DNA from: Microvirga sp. TS319
GTDB lineage: Bacteria; Pseudomonadota; Alphaproteobacteria; Rhizobiales; Beijerinckiaceae
Length of the DNA stretch: 64,000 nt
Assembly: GCF_041276405.1 (NCBI RefSeq)
Contig: NZ_JBGGGT010000002.1
Coordinates: forward strand, 2,579,001-2,643,000
Direction of reading: 5' to 3'
The position numbers were made by a program, and so were the translations under genes. Positions 25,982 to 34,016 of the stretch are shown here, piece after piece. The notes beneath the pieces were generated by a model that saw nothing but the letters and a program-made list of their open reading frames with translations, had not been told where the DNA came from and did not search any database. Position 1 is the stretch's first letter. The number at the start of each line of letters is the position of its first letter.

Positions 25982-26773
25982 TCAGTCCGAACCCAATTCC
26001 GCGCACCGCTGATTGAATGAGTCGAGAACACTCTGTGCCTTAGCCAGAAACATCCCCAGCGCGTCAGGAACATTGACATTCCCGGCCGGGGGCGGAACAT
26101 CGAAGCTCAATCCGAATACGAACTCGTATCTGTCTCCGAACTTAACGTGCGTGCCTTTGTATCGCGCCAGTACGAGCTCATTCTTCAAGGGATCCCAATC
26201 ACCCCCTATAGACACCCACTCGATCCCGGGGCTTCCACGGACGCCCGGGAAGCTTATGGAAGCGGGTTTGCATTGAACGAGCACGCCCATAGCGTGCTTT
26301 CTGTTCGCGATTTTCGCGAGATCCCGGATCAGGTCGTCGCCCCCAGGATAGTCCTCCCCTCTTGGGTATGGCTCGTGTGCTTGAATGATGTCCCAGAATT
26401 CTGGAGGGATCGTCGGTTGTTCCGGGTTGTTTCCCTCCAGTCTCCGCTTCAGGTCTTTGCCGGGGTTGTCGGCCCATGGATAGTGCGCTTCCTGACCCGG
26501 CCGCCCAATGGCGGCGCAGGCTGCGAACAGGGTCTGGTCGAACGCGTTCCCGATATTGTTGAGGGCTTCTGTTGCGCGTTGGGGAATAACTTCTGGAAGC
26601 GGTCTGACTTGGACTAGCTTGTGGACATGGACACCGTCCGCCTCAGTTTCATCGACGAGTTGAAAGCTACCGCTGCTGAAATATTCCACTGCCCCGGCAC
26701 ATACTTCATCAATAGCTTCTTTTGCCCAGTTGATCGTCGTCTCAGGGCGCTGAAATGCCTCTAGCCCGACCAT
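25982..26773 (-). CDS. Hypothetical protein
   Basis: The 263-residue soluble protein is unrecognised. It contains TTINWAKEAIDEVCAGAVEY, VHVHKLVQVRPLPEVI, an ALNNIGNAFDQTLFAAC helix, and a C-terminal beta-rich part (GSPGIEWVSIGGDWDPLKNE, then GDRYEFVFGLSFDVPP). It has no signal peptide and no membrane segment. Codon use is less GC-rich than in neighbouring genes, and it is bracketed by two copies of a recombinase 3' end, so it looks acquired. Confidence 0.7.
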   Translation of the reverse strand: MVGLEAFQRPETTINWAKEAIDEVCAGAVEYFSSGSFQLVDETEADGVHVHKLVQVRPLPEVIPQRATEALNNIGNAFDQTLFAACAAIGRPGQEAHYPWADNPGKDLKRRLEGNNPEQPTIPPEFWDIIQAHEPYPRGEDYPGGDDLIRDLAKIANRKHAMGVLVQCKPASISFPGVRGSPGIEWVSIGGDWDPLKNELVLARYKGTHVKFGDRYEFVFGLSFDVPPPAGNVNVPDALGMFLAKAQSVLDSFNQRCAELGSD

Positions 26774-26906
26774 GTGACCTCCGCATTCCTGCTTTGGCGG
26801 CGCGATCGTCTCAACGGCCCACTTGGGAATCTTGTCGTCCGATGGATGCGAGGCTCCCGAGCGGTCGCGTCGAACTGCTCAACTCTCTGATGGTCAATCT
26901 TGAATT

Positions 26907-27682
26907 TCAATGGGCAATGAGGCCCAAACGTTTCGCCCGGTCGAGCTGCGTCTGAACCGAAGATACCGACCCCTTGTGCCCGCCGCGCGGGGTGCGCTCG
27001 CGCATCCGCTCCAGCTGCCGGGCAATGTCCCGCAGCGACAGGTCCGGATCGGCCGGGGCGATGCCGGCAACCAACATCATGAGGTGGTCATGGGAGCCTT
27101 TGCGCGGGGCGGGCTTGAGCACGGCCGGATCCGCCAGCGTTGCGCCACGAGCGTGCCGACAGCCCGCTGCGGCCGGGCGCACGGTCGGCATCCACTGGTC
27201 GGCCGTCTCGATCGGGCCATCAAGAAAGCGCATCTCCTGCGCCTGGGCGAGCTTGCGCAGCGCCTCCGGGTCACGCGCTCGCATGCCGGGGTTCCCCGGC
27301 TTCTGGCCGCGCGCCGTCGCGGCCGCCATCCCGACCTTTGCGCTCCGAGATTAGTGCGCGCTCGGGCTGCGCTACCGCGCCGAGTACCTAGAGCGACAAC
27401 AGGTCCTGCGGCGTCGAGGTGTCGATCGGGTCGCGCAAGCTGCGGAAGAGCGCGCACCGGGCCGCCAGCGTCGCGATCACCTCGGGCAGATGGCTCACCG
27501 AGCGCGCCAAGCGGTCGAGGCGCACCACGACCAAGCATTGTCCGGCTCGCGCCCGAGCCTTGCTCCTCATGGATGACGACGCAGCCGGCCGCGTAGCTCG
27601 GCAAGCTGGGGTCGTGGGTCTGGTCGTCGGTCGAGACGCGGGCCTCGCCGATTAGGCGATGTTTCGAAAAGGCAGTCGGCAT
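26907..27682 (-). pseudogene. Serine recombinase (resolvase/invertase family), broken
   Basis: The N-terminus has the catalytic serine motif IGEARVSTDDQ, then AAGCVVIHEEQGSGAS. After a frameshift or deletion it reads CLVVVRLDRLARSVSHLPEV and FRSLRDPIDTSTPQDLLSL with an in-frame TAG near 27388. A further shift gives GNPGMRARDPEALRKLAQAQ and the C-terminal helical DNA-binding part ending AKRLGLIAH at 26907. It is clearly non-functional as read. Confidence 0.8.
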
Positions 27683-27947
27683 TGCTCTGGCCGAGGTCGT
27701 TTCAGTGCGTTTGTAATCCCTCGCCATGGTTTCACCCACCCAGGCACCATAGCCCGGTCTGCACTGTCCGGTGGCTGGGCTCCCGTGCCCGAGCGGGCGT
27801 CCAAGCGCCCATCGGCCCCTCCCCCAGAGTGGTTAGCCGACGCAGACAGGGACGTCGGTTCCAGGGGAGATTTTGGGCTACAGGTGTTTACCCGGCTCAG
27901 TCTTCGGAGTTGAATCCTCAAGGGGGCCTTTGCCACAGGAGGACCCT

Positions 27948-28160
27948 ATGCGTTCCTGGCACAAGACACTTCTTGCAGCGACTGCGTTGTGTGCTTTGAC
28001 GGGTTCGGCCGCGCTCGCGAACAAGGGCGGCATCCCGAACTGGGGTAATTCCGGCAAGGGCGCACCCGGCCCGATTGCCGGCGCTGGGCTGCCTTTCCTG
28101 CTGATCGCGGGCGGGTATGCTCTGATCCGCCGGTACCGCAACCGCGGCAACGCAGAATAA
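27948..28160 (+). CDS. Probable exosortase substrate with C-terminal sorting signal
   Basis: The 70-residue protein has a signal peptide (residues 1-24, ending SAALA). A very short mature region (NKGGIPNWGNSGKG) leads to a sorting-signal-like tail: APGPIAGAGLP (39-49), a hydrophobic helix (FLLIAGGYALI, about 50-60) and a basic cluster RRYRNR. This is the motif-helix-Arg order of PEP-CTERM-type exosortase substrates, although the motif is not PEP. AGGAGG precedes the ATG at 27948. It is directly followed by an exosortase gene 20 bp away, so it is very likely that enzyme's dedicated substrate. What the 22-residue mature peptide does is unknown. Confidence 0.72.
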   Translation: MRSWHKTLLAATALCALTGSAALANKGGIPNWGNSGKGAPGPIAGAGLPFLLIAGGYALIRRYRNRGNAE

Positions 28161-28180
28161 CCTGAGCCAGAGGCCCGCCG

Positions 28181-29056
28181 ATGGTCGGTTATCGTACCCT
28201 GCCGTCCGCGGAGCCGGGCGTCTTGCCTGGGTCAAGCCAGGGCGACGGCTCATTGGTCTCGCGCAATGAGCTGTTCGCTGGCCTTGTCTTGCTAGGCTTT
28301 GCAAACGGGATCAGCGGACGCGTAATCTCCTCGGTGGTCGAGGATGGGATCGCGCCGGCCCTGTTGAGCACGTTCAACATCAGCGTGATTGTCTGGAGCG
28401 CCTGCGCCATCGGCATCTCGTTCCTGCTGCGTGGACCAGTGCAGCCGGTCAGGACCTTCGATCGGGTCATTACTATTTGTGTCCTGGTGGCGGTTCTGAT
28501 GCCGGTCGCCCCATTGAGCTGGCTCGCGCTCACAGGTCTGGCGGTCTACATCATGCGGAGCTCGCCACGCTCGAGTTTTCTCCAGCGAGGGGCTTGTATC
28601 CTCCTTGCCATGACCGTCCCGATGTTCTGGGGACGGCTCCTGTTTGCAGTCCTGAGTGATCTTATTCTGCGGGGCGATGCGACGCTCGTCGGATGGCTCG
28701 TGGGAACGCCCCGGCTCGGCAACGCGATCCAGTTCGCCGATGGCTCGGGCTATCTCTGGATCGCCCCGCCTTGTTCCTCCCTCGCCAATATCTCGCTGGC
28801 CATCCTGTGCTGGGTGACAATCGCCAAGGCTTTGAACCACCCAGGCTCCGTGCGCGATGTGGGATGGGTTGTCCTTGCATGTGCGGCGGTTGTTGCCATC
28901 AACGTCACCCGCATCAGCCTGATCGGGCTTCATCCTGAACAGTATGAACTGATCCATGGTCCAGCCGGCTTGGCGGTGGCAAGCTGGATGATCCTCGGGG
29001 TCACGCTCGGGATTTGTTTGCTCGGGGTCCGACGTGACCTTCCGGCCCGCGCTTAG
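28181..29056 (+). CDS. Exosortase/archaeosortase family protein
   Basis: The 291-residue polytopic membrane protein has about eight hydrophobic segments. The expected catalytic triad is visible: Cys198 in IAPPCSSLANISLAI, Arg244 in INVTRISLIGL and His259 in ELIHGPAGLAVASWM. Exosortases act as membrane transpeptidases that cleave C-terminal sorting signals. The gene sits between a one-substrate partner upstream and an overlapping third gene downstream, with no exopolysaccharide genes nearby, unlike EpsH/XrtA loci. Which exosortase subgroup it belongs to cannot be told by eye. Confidence 0.8.
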   Translation: MVGYRTLPSAEPGVLPGSSQGDGSLVSRNELFAGLVLLGFANGISGRVISSVVEDGIAPALLSTFNISVIVWSACAIGISFLLRGPVQPVRTFDRVITICVLVAVLMPVAPLSWLALTGLAVYIMRSSPRSSFLQRGACILLAMTVPMFWGRLLFAVLSDLILRGDATLVGWLVGTPRLGNAIQFADGSGYLWIAPPCSSLANISLAILCWVTIAKALNHPGSVRDVGWVVLACAAVVAINVTRISLIGLHPEQYELIHGPAGLAVASWMILGVTLGICLLGVRRDLPARA

Positions 29057-29558
29057 CACAGTTCTCGGTCTCGTTCTGGTCGTGAGTTTGTCTCTCAAGC
29101 TCCCAGGTTACATGGTTGTCGTTACTGGCGTTGCTGCCGCTGTGGACGAGGCCGGCGTGATCACGCGTGACATCGCAACGGTTCTCAAGCGCCATGATTT
29201 CGAAGCAGAGGTCAGCCAAGAGCAAGTCAGGCAGGAGGCCTCTCGAAGTGAGCTGGCTTGGGTGTACGGCGCTGCCGGAGCGTGCCAAGTTCGGATTGCC
29301 GAGGTCTCGCCGGAGGGCTGGCACCGATCCCTGGTTTCACAACTGGCTGCGGGCAACCAGCTCTTCTACACGTTCGGCGGCGAGACGTATTCTGAGCAGC
29401 CAATCATGCGGACGCGAACTTACGCCTACTGGCGTAAGTTGAGGCGCTACTTTGGCCTGAGCACACCACACCGGCCTGTCCTGGCGCTGATCGCTGCAGC
29501 AGGATGTCAGAACGTGCCCTTGCGCGAGCTCGCGGGATTGGCAGGACCAGCCTCCTGA
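29034..29558 (+). CDS. Exosortase-linked hypothetical protein
   Basis: The 174-residue protein has an N-terminal membrane anchor or signal (about 6-27, LSTVLGLVLVVSLSLKL) and a soluble domain with LAWVYGAAGACQVRIAEVSP and AGNQLFYTFGGETYSEQP. It starts with GTG and overlaps the exosortase gene by 23 bp, so translation is coupled. Its position matches that of EpsI-like accessory proteins in other exosortase operons, but I see no clear EpsI signature. It ends at 29558. Confidence 0.65.
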   Translation: MTFRPALSTVLGLVLVVSLSLKLPGYMVVVTGVAAAVDEAGVITRDIATVLKRHDFEAEVSQEQVRQEASRSELAWVYGAAGACQVRIAEVSPEGWHRSLVSQLAAGNQLFYTFGGETYSEQPIMRTRTYAYWRKLRRYFGLSTPHRPVLALIAAAGCQNVPLRELAGLAGPAS

Positions 29559-29759
29559 TCCGGTCGGCCGCAGAGAGGCGTATAGGAATTTTCACAGACC
29601 GATGGGCCTTGCCGTATTCACTGACTGAGTGCGAACGTCCGTCCGTTGGAGGACGGCTGCCGAGAGCAGGGAAGCCTTCCGCGAACTTCCGCCTGCGACG
29701 TAGAGCGTGGCGGCATGGTTTGGGTGCGCCCTTGCTCCTGATGCGACTTGGAGCTCCGC

Positions 29760-30461
29760 TTAGTCCTGCGCCGGGTGATCGGCCCGATCCTCGTCCTCAT
29801 CGCCGGCGTCCCAACCGAGCTCGCGGTCGAGCGTGTCAGCCGGGGGCATGGCGGGCGTTGCGGCCGGCAGCAGGCCGGCCTCCTCCAGCCGGTCCCAATC
29901 GGGCAGATCGCGCAGCGACGCCAGGCCGAACACCGCCAGAAACCTGTCCGCGGTGACATAGGTGAGCGGCGCGCCGGGCTGCGGCGACCGCGGTCCGGCC
30001 CCGATCAGCGCGAGACGCTTGAGCCGGGCGATCACGTCACGGCTGACCTCCTTGCCGAACAGCCGGGAGAGCTCCGTGCGGGTGACCGGCTGCAGATAGG
30101 CAATCGCCGTCACCACCAGGCGCTCGGCCGGGCTCAGCGCGGGCTCGGCCGGATCCGCAGATGGCCGAACGAACCGAATGGCCTCGGCAAAGCGCCGTCG
30201 CGTGCGGTGATGCCAGCCGCCGGCGACGACCACCAGTTCGTAGGGCCGCGCGCGCAATTCGCTCTGGATATCGGCCAGGAGGTCGTCGAGGCGGCAGTCC
30301 GGTCCGACCACGGAGGCCAGAACGGCGCGCGGCACCGGCTCGGGCGAGGCAAAGATCACGGCCTCGACCCGGCCCATCCACTCCCGCCACCGGGCGTCCG
30401 GCGGCAGGTTGTCGAGCGCGGGATCGAAGGCCGTCACGGAGGGCTGGCGGAACCGCGCCAT
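29760..30461 (-). CDS. scpB: ScpB-like chromosome segregation protein
   Basis: The protein of about 233 residues carries two winged-helix parts typical of ScpB: VEAVIFASPEPVPRAVLASV to ELVVVAGGWHHRTRRR, and SPAERLVVTAIAYLQPVTRT with LFGKEVSRDVIARLKRLALI. ScpB normally forms the kleisin complex with ScpA and SMC. Neither partner gene is in the window. Here it follows a DUF1403 gene so closely that its start overlaps or abuts that gene's stop (an ATG at 30473 is an alternative). This DUF1403-ScpB pairing recurs on rhizobial and methylobacterial replicons next to integrases; its function is not known. Confidence 0.85.
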   Translation of the reverse strand: MARFRQPSVTAFDPALDNLPPDARWREWMGRVEAVIFASPEPVPRAVLASVVGPDCRLDDLLADIQSELRARPYELVVVAGGWHHRTRRRFAEAIRFVRPSADPAEPALSPAERLVVTAIAYLQPVTRTELSRLFGKEVSRDVIARLKRLALIGAGPRSPQPGAPLTYVTADRFLAVFGLASLRDLPDWDRLEEAGLLPAATPAMPPADTLDRELGWDAGDEDEDRADHPAQD

Positions 30462-30462
30462 C

Positions 30463-31461
30463 TCAGAGCCCATACAGCCGGAACGTCGGCCGCCCGGTGA
30501 GTTCGCGCACGGCGCCCAGCGCCACCAGGCGGTCGCAGAAGCGCCGGGCGGCGCGATCGGAGCCGGTCCCGACGAGGCGCGGCGGCGCCACCGCGTCGTC
30601 CGCGAGAAACAGGGCCAGGCCGCGGTCGCGGCCGCGGAAGCGGGCGGCGGGCAGCGCCGCGCGCAGCCGCTCACCGCGTCGGAGAAGATCCTGGGCGCGG
30701 CCATGGGCGTCGGCCGCCGCGCGCGCATAGGCGGCGTGGCAGGCCGTGAGCCAGCCTGCTGTCCCGGGCTGGGGCCGCCGCCGCTCCGATCCCTGGCGCA
30801 GCGACGCATGGAGAACGGCCGTCGCGAGGAGGGGAACGGGGGCCGACCACCCGAGGCGGTGCGCCAGGGTGGCGTCCGCCATCATCCAAGCCAGGATTTC
30901 GATCTCGGGGGTCGGCACGGGCACCGATCGCAGGGTCAGGTCGGCGGCCGCCGCGGCCGCCGCGACGGGATGATCCGCGGCCTCCCGGGCCGGGCCGCTC
31001 GCTGGAGCGACAAGGCCGGTGGGGATCCCGAGCAGCGGCGCCAGACGCGCCGGCACGGTCAGCGGATCCCGGAGCGGCTCGGCGGCGAGCCGCCGCCAGG
31101 CCCGGTGCAGCCGTCCGGCAGGCCCGGGATCGTCGCCCGCCCGGGTGAGATGCTCGGCATCGCGCAGCCCGGCCAGGTCGGTGCGCAGCCGCAGCCACGC
31201 GGCGCACGCGGTGGCGGCAGTGAGGGCCTGGCGCATGCGCCAGACGCCGAGTTCTGGCGGATCCTGGCGCATGAGGTGATCCAGCAGGGCGAGTGTGGCC
31301 CCGGCCGCAAACGCGGCCTCGGTCGCAGCGGGACCCGGCACGGCCGGGGTCCGCAGCCAGCCCGGTAAGCCTTGCAGGGCAAGGGTTTCCGAGGCGGGGG
31401 CTGTTGCCGAAGGTGATCCTGCCGATCGTTTGGGAACAGGCATTGGAGCGGAGCGATTCAT
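30463..31461 (-). CDS. DUF1403 family protein
   Basis: The 332-residue protein is rich in Ala, Arg and Leu and mostly helical. It contains AAFAAGATLALLDHLMRQDP, ELGVWRMRQALTAATACAAW and LAWMMADATLAHRLGWSAPV, which I recall from DUF1403 proteins. The C-terminus ends with a winged-helix-like segment (RFCDRLVALGAVRELTGRPT, then FRLYGL). It is co-transcribed with the ScpB-like gene and divergent from the toxin-antitoxin pair. A TATACT hexamer ends only six bases before the ATG, so the mRNA could be leaderless. Confidence 0.78.
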   Translation of the reverse strand: MNRSAPMPVPKRSAGSPSATAPASETLALQGLPGWLRTPAVPGPAATEAAFAAGATLALLDHLMRQDPPELGVWRMRQALTAATACAAWLRLRTDLAGLRDAEHLTRAGDDPGPAGRLHRAWRRLAAEPLRDPLTVPARLAPLLGIPTGLVAPASGPAREAADHPVAAAAAAADLTLRSVPVPTPEIEILAWMMADATLAHRLGWSAPVPLLATAVLHASLRQGSERRRPQPGTAGWLTACHAAYARAAADAHGRAQDLLRRGERLRAALPAARFRGRDRGLALFLADDAVAPPRLVGTGSDRAARRFCDRLVALGAVRELTGRPTFRLYGL

Positions 31462-31540
31462 GCGGCGAGTATAAACCTCAACGGCGCATTGTCATCACAA
31501 GTGGGCCTCAAAGCGCCGCAGGTGTCGGCGGCCTTTCATG

Positions 31541-31563
31541 TCCGATAAGCTTGCCTTATCGGA
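31541..31563. other. dif-like inverted repeat, site 1
   Basis: TCCGATAA, a 7-bp spacer (GCTTGCC), then TTATCGGA. The arms extend to 12 bp with one mismatch (CATGTCCGATAA on the left, CACGTCCGATAA read from the right). It lies between the divergent DUF1403 and antitoxin genes. The same half-site core recurs at 33837-33857 with a different 7-bp spacer. Half-sites ending in ATAA around a central 6-8 bp spacer are the plan of Xer/dif sites. Confidence 0.6.
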
Positions 31564-31604
31564 CGTGGAACCTCGCCGCGGCCAGTCTACGGCCACGGCA
31601 ACCC

Positions 31605-31659
31605 TTGACACGTCGAAACACCTGCCTATATGGCTAGACAGTCTAGCCAGAAGGAGGTG
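31605..31659 (+). promoter_or_regulatory. Toxin-antitoxin promoter, operator and strong ribosome site
   Basis: TTGACA at 31605-31610 and TATATG at 31627-31632 form a promoter with a 16-bp spacer. A perfect inverted repeat, GGCTAGACAGTCTAGCC at 31632-31648, overlaps the -10 and start site and fits antitoxin autoregulation. AAGGAGGTG at 31651-31659 is a near-ideal ribosome site. Confidence 0.75.
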
Positions 31660-31661
31660 CT

Positions 31662-31916
31662 ATGGACTGGCAGCTGCAGGATGCCAAGAATCAATTCTCG
31701 CGGGTGGTCCAGAAAGCCCAACGCGAGGGCCCGCAGGTCGTCACGTTGCGCGGCGAGCGCGCCGCCGTGGTGCTCTCGGCCGCTGATTACGACGCGCTCC
31801 GCGCCAGCCGGCCGAGCCTGGTCGACGATCTGCTTACCGGGCCGGCCTGGGACGATGCCTTCGCCGAGGCCGTCGCCACTCGCGCGACGACGCCGAGCCG
31901 CGACGTCGCGCTCTGA
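31662..31916 (+). CDS. Type II antitoxin, Phd/YefM family
   Basis: The 84-residue protein has the Phd/YefM fold: MDWQLQDAKNQFSRVVQKAQ, EGPQVVTLRGERAAVVLSAA, then YDAL. The C-terminal segment (about 50-84) would wrap the toxin. The N-terminal domain binds the palindrome overlapping the promoter. It ends TGATG with the toxin start, the usual coupling. As an addiction module it would stabilise the region. Confidence 0.92.
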   Translation: MDWQLQDAKNQFSRVVQKAQREGPQVVTLRGERAAVVLSAADYDALRASRPSLVDDLLTGPAWDDAFAEAVATRATTPSRDVAL

Positions 31917-32320
31917 TGTACCTCGTCGACACCAATGTCGTCTCCGAGGCGCGCCGGGGCTCGCCGCAGGCGACCGCCTGGCTGCGCGCGGTCGACCCCA
32001 ATAGCGTTCATCTCAGCACGCTCACGCTCGGCGAGATCATGCGCGGCATCGCGCTCAAGCAGCGGTCCGACCCGAAGGCAGCGGGCCATCTCGCCGAGTG
32101 GCTGCGCAAGCTGCGCCACAACCACGCCGATCGCATTCTGCCGGTCACCGACCAGATCGCCGTCGAATGGGGTCGCATCGCGGCCCTCCGGCCGCGCGGT
32201 GACATCGATGGCTTGATTGCTGCGACAGCGATTGTCCACGATCTGATCCTCGTCACCCGCAACGAGAAAGATTTTGACGATACTGGCGTATCGGTGATCA
32301 ATCCCTGGGATCTGACTTGA
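31916..32320 (+). CDS. VapC-type PIN-domain toxin
   Basis: The 134-residue PIN-domain ribonuclease shows the acidic residues of the family: Asp in MYLVDTNVVSEARR, Glu in LTLGEIMRGI, Asp in DIDGLIAATAIVHDL and Asn/Asp in LVTRNEKDFDDTGV. It resembles FitB-like VapC toxins paired with Phd-type antitoxins. The gene overlaps the antitoxin by one base. It precedes an integrase gene by about 110 bp, on the same strand. Confidence 0.93.
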   Translation: MYLVDTNVVSEARRGSPQATAWLRAVDPNSVHLSTLTLGEIMRGIALKQRSDPKAAGHLAEWLRKLRHNHADRILPVTDQIAVEWGRIAALRPRGDIDGLIAATAIVHDLILVTRNEKDFDDTGVSVINPWDLT

Positions 32321-32435
32321 CCTCTCCGGGCCCGCAGCATACGCGCCCCCGAAGCGGCGGAGCCCCGCCCGCGGACGGCGGCGCTTCGGTTTCGGCGAGG
32401 ACGTCTTCGGTCCGGTGCCTGCGAGCGCGCTGACG

Positions 32436-33563
32436 ATGAAACGCGATCACCTCATGCCGGACCTCCCCTCCCCTCCCGCTCATGAGCCGTCTGAGCGCCG
32501 CGCGGACGCCGCGTCCGCGCTCGCCGCCCCCGAACCCGTTTCAGAATCGGGACCGGGCCAGGGACGGCCACACGCCGCTCTACCCGCCCCGCTGGCACGG
32601 CTGGCCGACGCCGCCCGCACCTATGCCAGCCGCAAGGACAGCGCCCACACGGCGCGGGCCTATGCGTCGGACTGGCGCCAGTTCGCGCAGTGGTGCCGCC
32701 GGCGCGGCGTCGACCCCGAGTTCCCGGACCCGCAGGTGGTCGGTCTGTATCTCGCGGCGCTGGCCGCCGGCGACGGCCCCCGTCAGCGTCCCCTGTCGGT
32801 GGCCACCATCGAGCGGCGTCTGGCGGCGCTCACCGCGTGGTACCGCTCGGCCGGGCGGCCGCTTGATCGGCAGGACCGGCACATCGTCGATGTCTGGGCC
32901 GGCATCCGACGCACCCACGCCAAGCCGCCGCGGCAGAAGGAGGCGCTGCTGGCGGACGACATCCTGGCCATGCTCGCCACCCTCCCCCACGACCTGCGCG
33001 GCCTGCGCGACCGCGCGATCCTGCTGCTCGGGTTCGCCGGGGGGCTGCGGCGCTCGGAAATCGTCGGCTTGGACGTCGGCCCCGATCAGACGACCGATGG
33101 CCAGGGCTGGATCGAGATCCTGGCCGGCGGCGCTCTGCTGCGGGTCCGCGGCAAGACCGGCTGGCGGACGGTGGAGGTGGGCCGGGGCTCGTCGGACCGC
33201 AGTTGCCCTGTAAGGGCGCTCGAAACTTGGCTGAGCATGGCCCGGATCGCCCATGGGCCGGTGTTTCGGCGGGTGCTACGGCCGAACAGTGGCGTGACCG
33301 CCGAGCGCCTCTCGGACAAGCACGTGGTTCGCTTGGTGCACCGGGCCGCACTGGCGGCGGGCGTCCGTGGTGACCTGCCCGAAGGACAGCGGGCGCACGC
33401 ATTTGGCGGCCACTCGCTGCGGGCAGGGCTCGCCTCTGCCGCCGAGGCCGACGAAGCGGCGGTCCAGCGTCAGCTCGGGCATGCCTCCGCCGAAATGACG
33501 CGGCGCTACCAGCGCCGGCGGGATCACTTCCGGATCAATCTGACGAAAGCCGCGGGGCTGTGA
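32436..33563 (+). CDS. Tyrosine recombinase (XerC/D-like integrase)
   Basis: The protein of about 375 residues has a Pro/Ala-rich N-terminus, then a core-binding domain (TARAYASDWRQFAQWCRRRG) and a catalytic domain. Catalytic residues are Arg in AGGLRRSEIVGL, Lys in RVRGKTGWRT, His/Arg in GGHSLRAGLAS, His in QLGHASAEM and Tyr in TRRYQRRR. The start is uncertain (GTG 32415, ATG 32436, ATG 32454). It lies between the two dif-like sites together with the toxin-antitoxin pair. Confidence 0.9.
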   Translation: MKRDHLMPDLPSPPAHEPSERRADAASALAAPEPVSESGPGQGRPHAALPAPLARLADAARTYASRKDSAHTARAYASDWRQFAQWCRRRGVDPEFPDPQVVGLYLAALAAGDGPRQRPLSVATIERRLAALTAWYRSAGRPLDRQDRHIVDVWAGIRRTHAKPPRQKEALLADDILAMLATLPHDLRGLRDRAILLLGFAGGLRRSEIVGLDVGPDQTTDGQGWIEILAGGALLRVRGKTGWRTVEVGRGSSDRSCPVRALETWLSMARIAHGPVFRRVLRPNSGVTAERLSDKHVVRLVHRAALAAGVRGDLPEGQRAHAFGGHSLRAGLASAAEADEAAVQRQLGHASAEMTRRYQRRRDHFRINLTKAAGL

Positions 33564-34016
33564 TGGAAAAATCCGCGTAATCGCCGATACTTAGAGAATG
33601 GCAGTTGAAGACGCTAAGGTGAATGCGAGCAGCCTGTTCTGCTTAACGGCTTCAAATTGAAACTTTTAAGTAAAAGCGACAACGAGGGTGCCCCCAAACT
33701 GGCCTACTGTCCCACCAAGCCCAAGCCATCGGTCAGTGATAAGTGATTGATATACGTTCCTATTTTATGCTCTAAGGTATCGAATTGACGCTTTTGTCCT
33801 CTCATCGCACATTGCCGAAGAATGACACTCTCACTCCCGATAACTACCAATTATCGGTGGTGTTGCTCTCGTCCGAAATGCAGGCGATAAATTCAGCTTC
33901 AGCCAGCTTGCTATGAACGGCATCGTCGCTTCAGCGGTCGTGACGCGTGGTGCCGATCCCCCATGACACCGTCGGGGCAGACCGCCCCCTGCCCTATGTC
34001 CCGCAGAGGAGCAAAC
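33564..34016. other. Intergenic region carrying dif-like site 2
   Basis: No gene is seen. The region is more AT-rich than its flanks and holds the second dif-like repeat at 33837-33857. Confidence 0.5.
33837..33857. other. dif-like inverted repeat, site 2
   Basis: CCGATAA, a 7-bp spacer (CTACCAA), then TTATCGG. Extended arms read CACTCCCGATAA and, from the other side, CACCACCGATAA. The half-site core matches site 1 at 31541 exactly. Confidence 0.6.
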
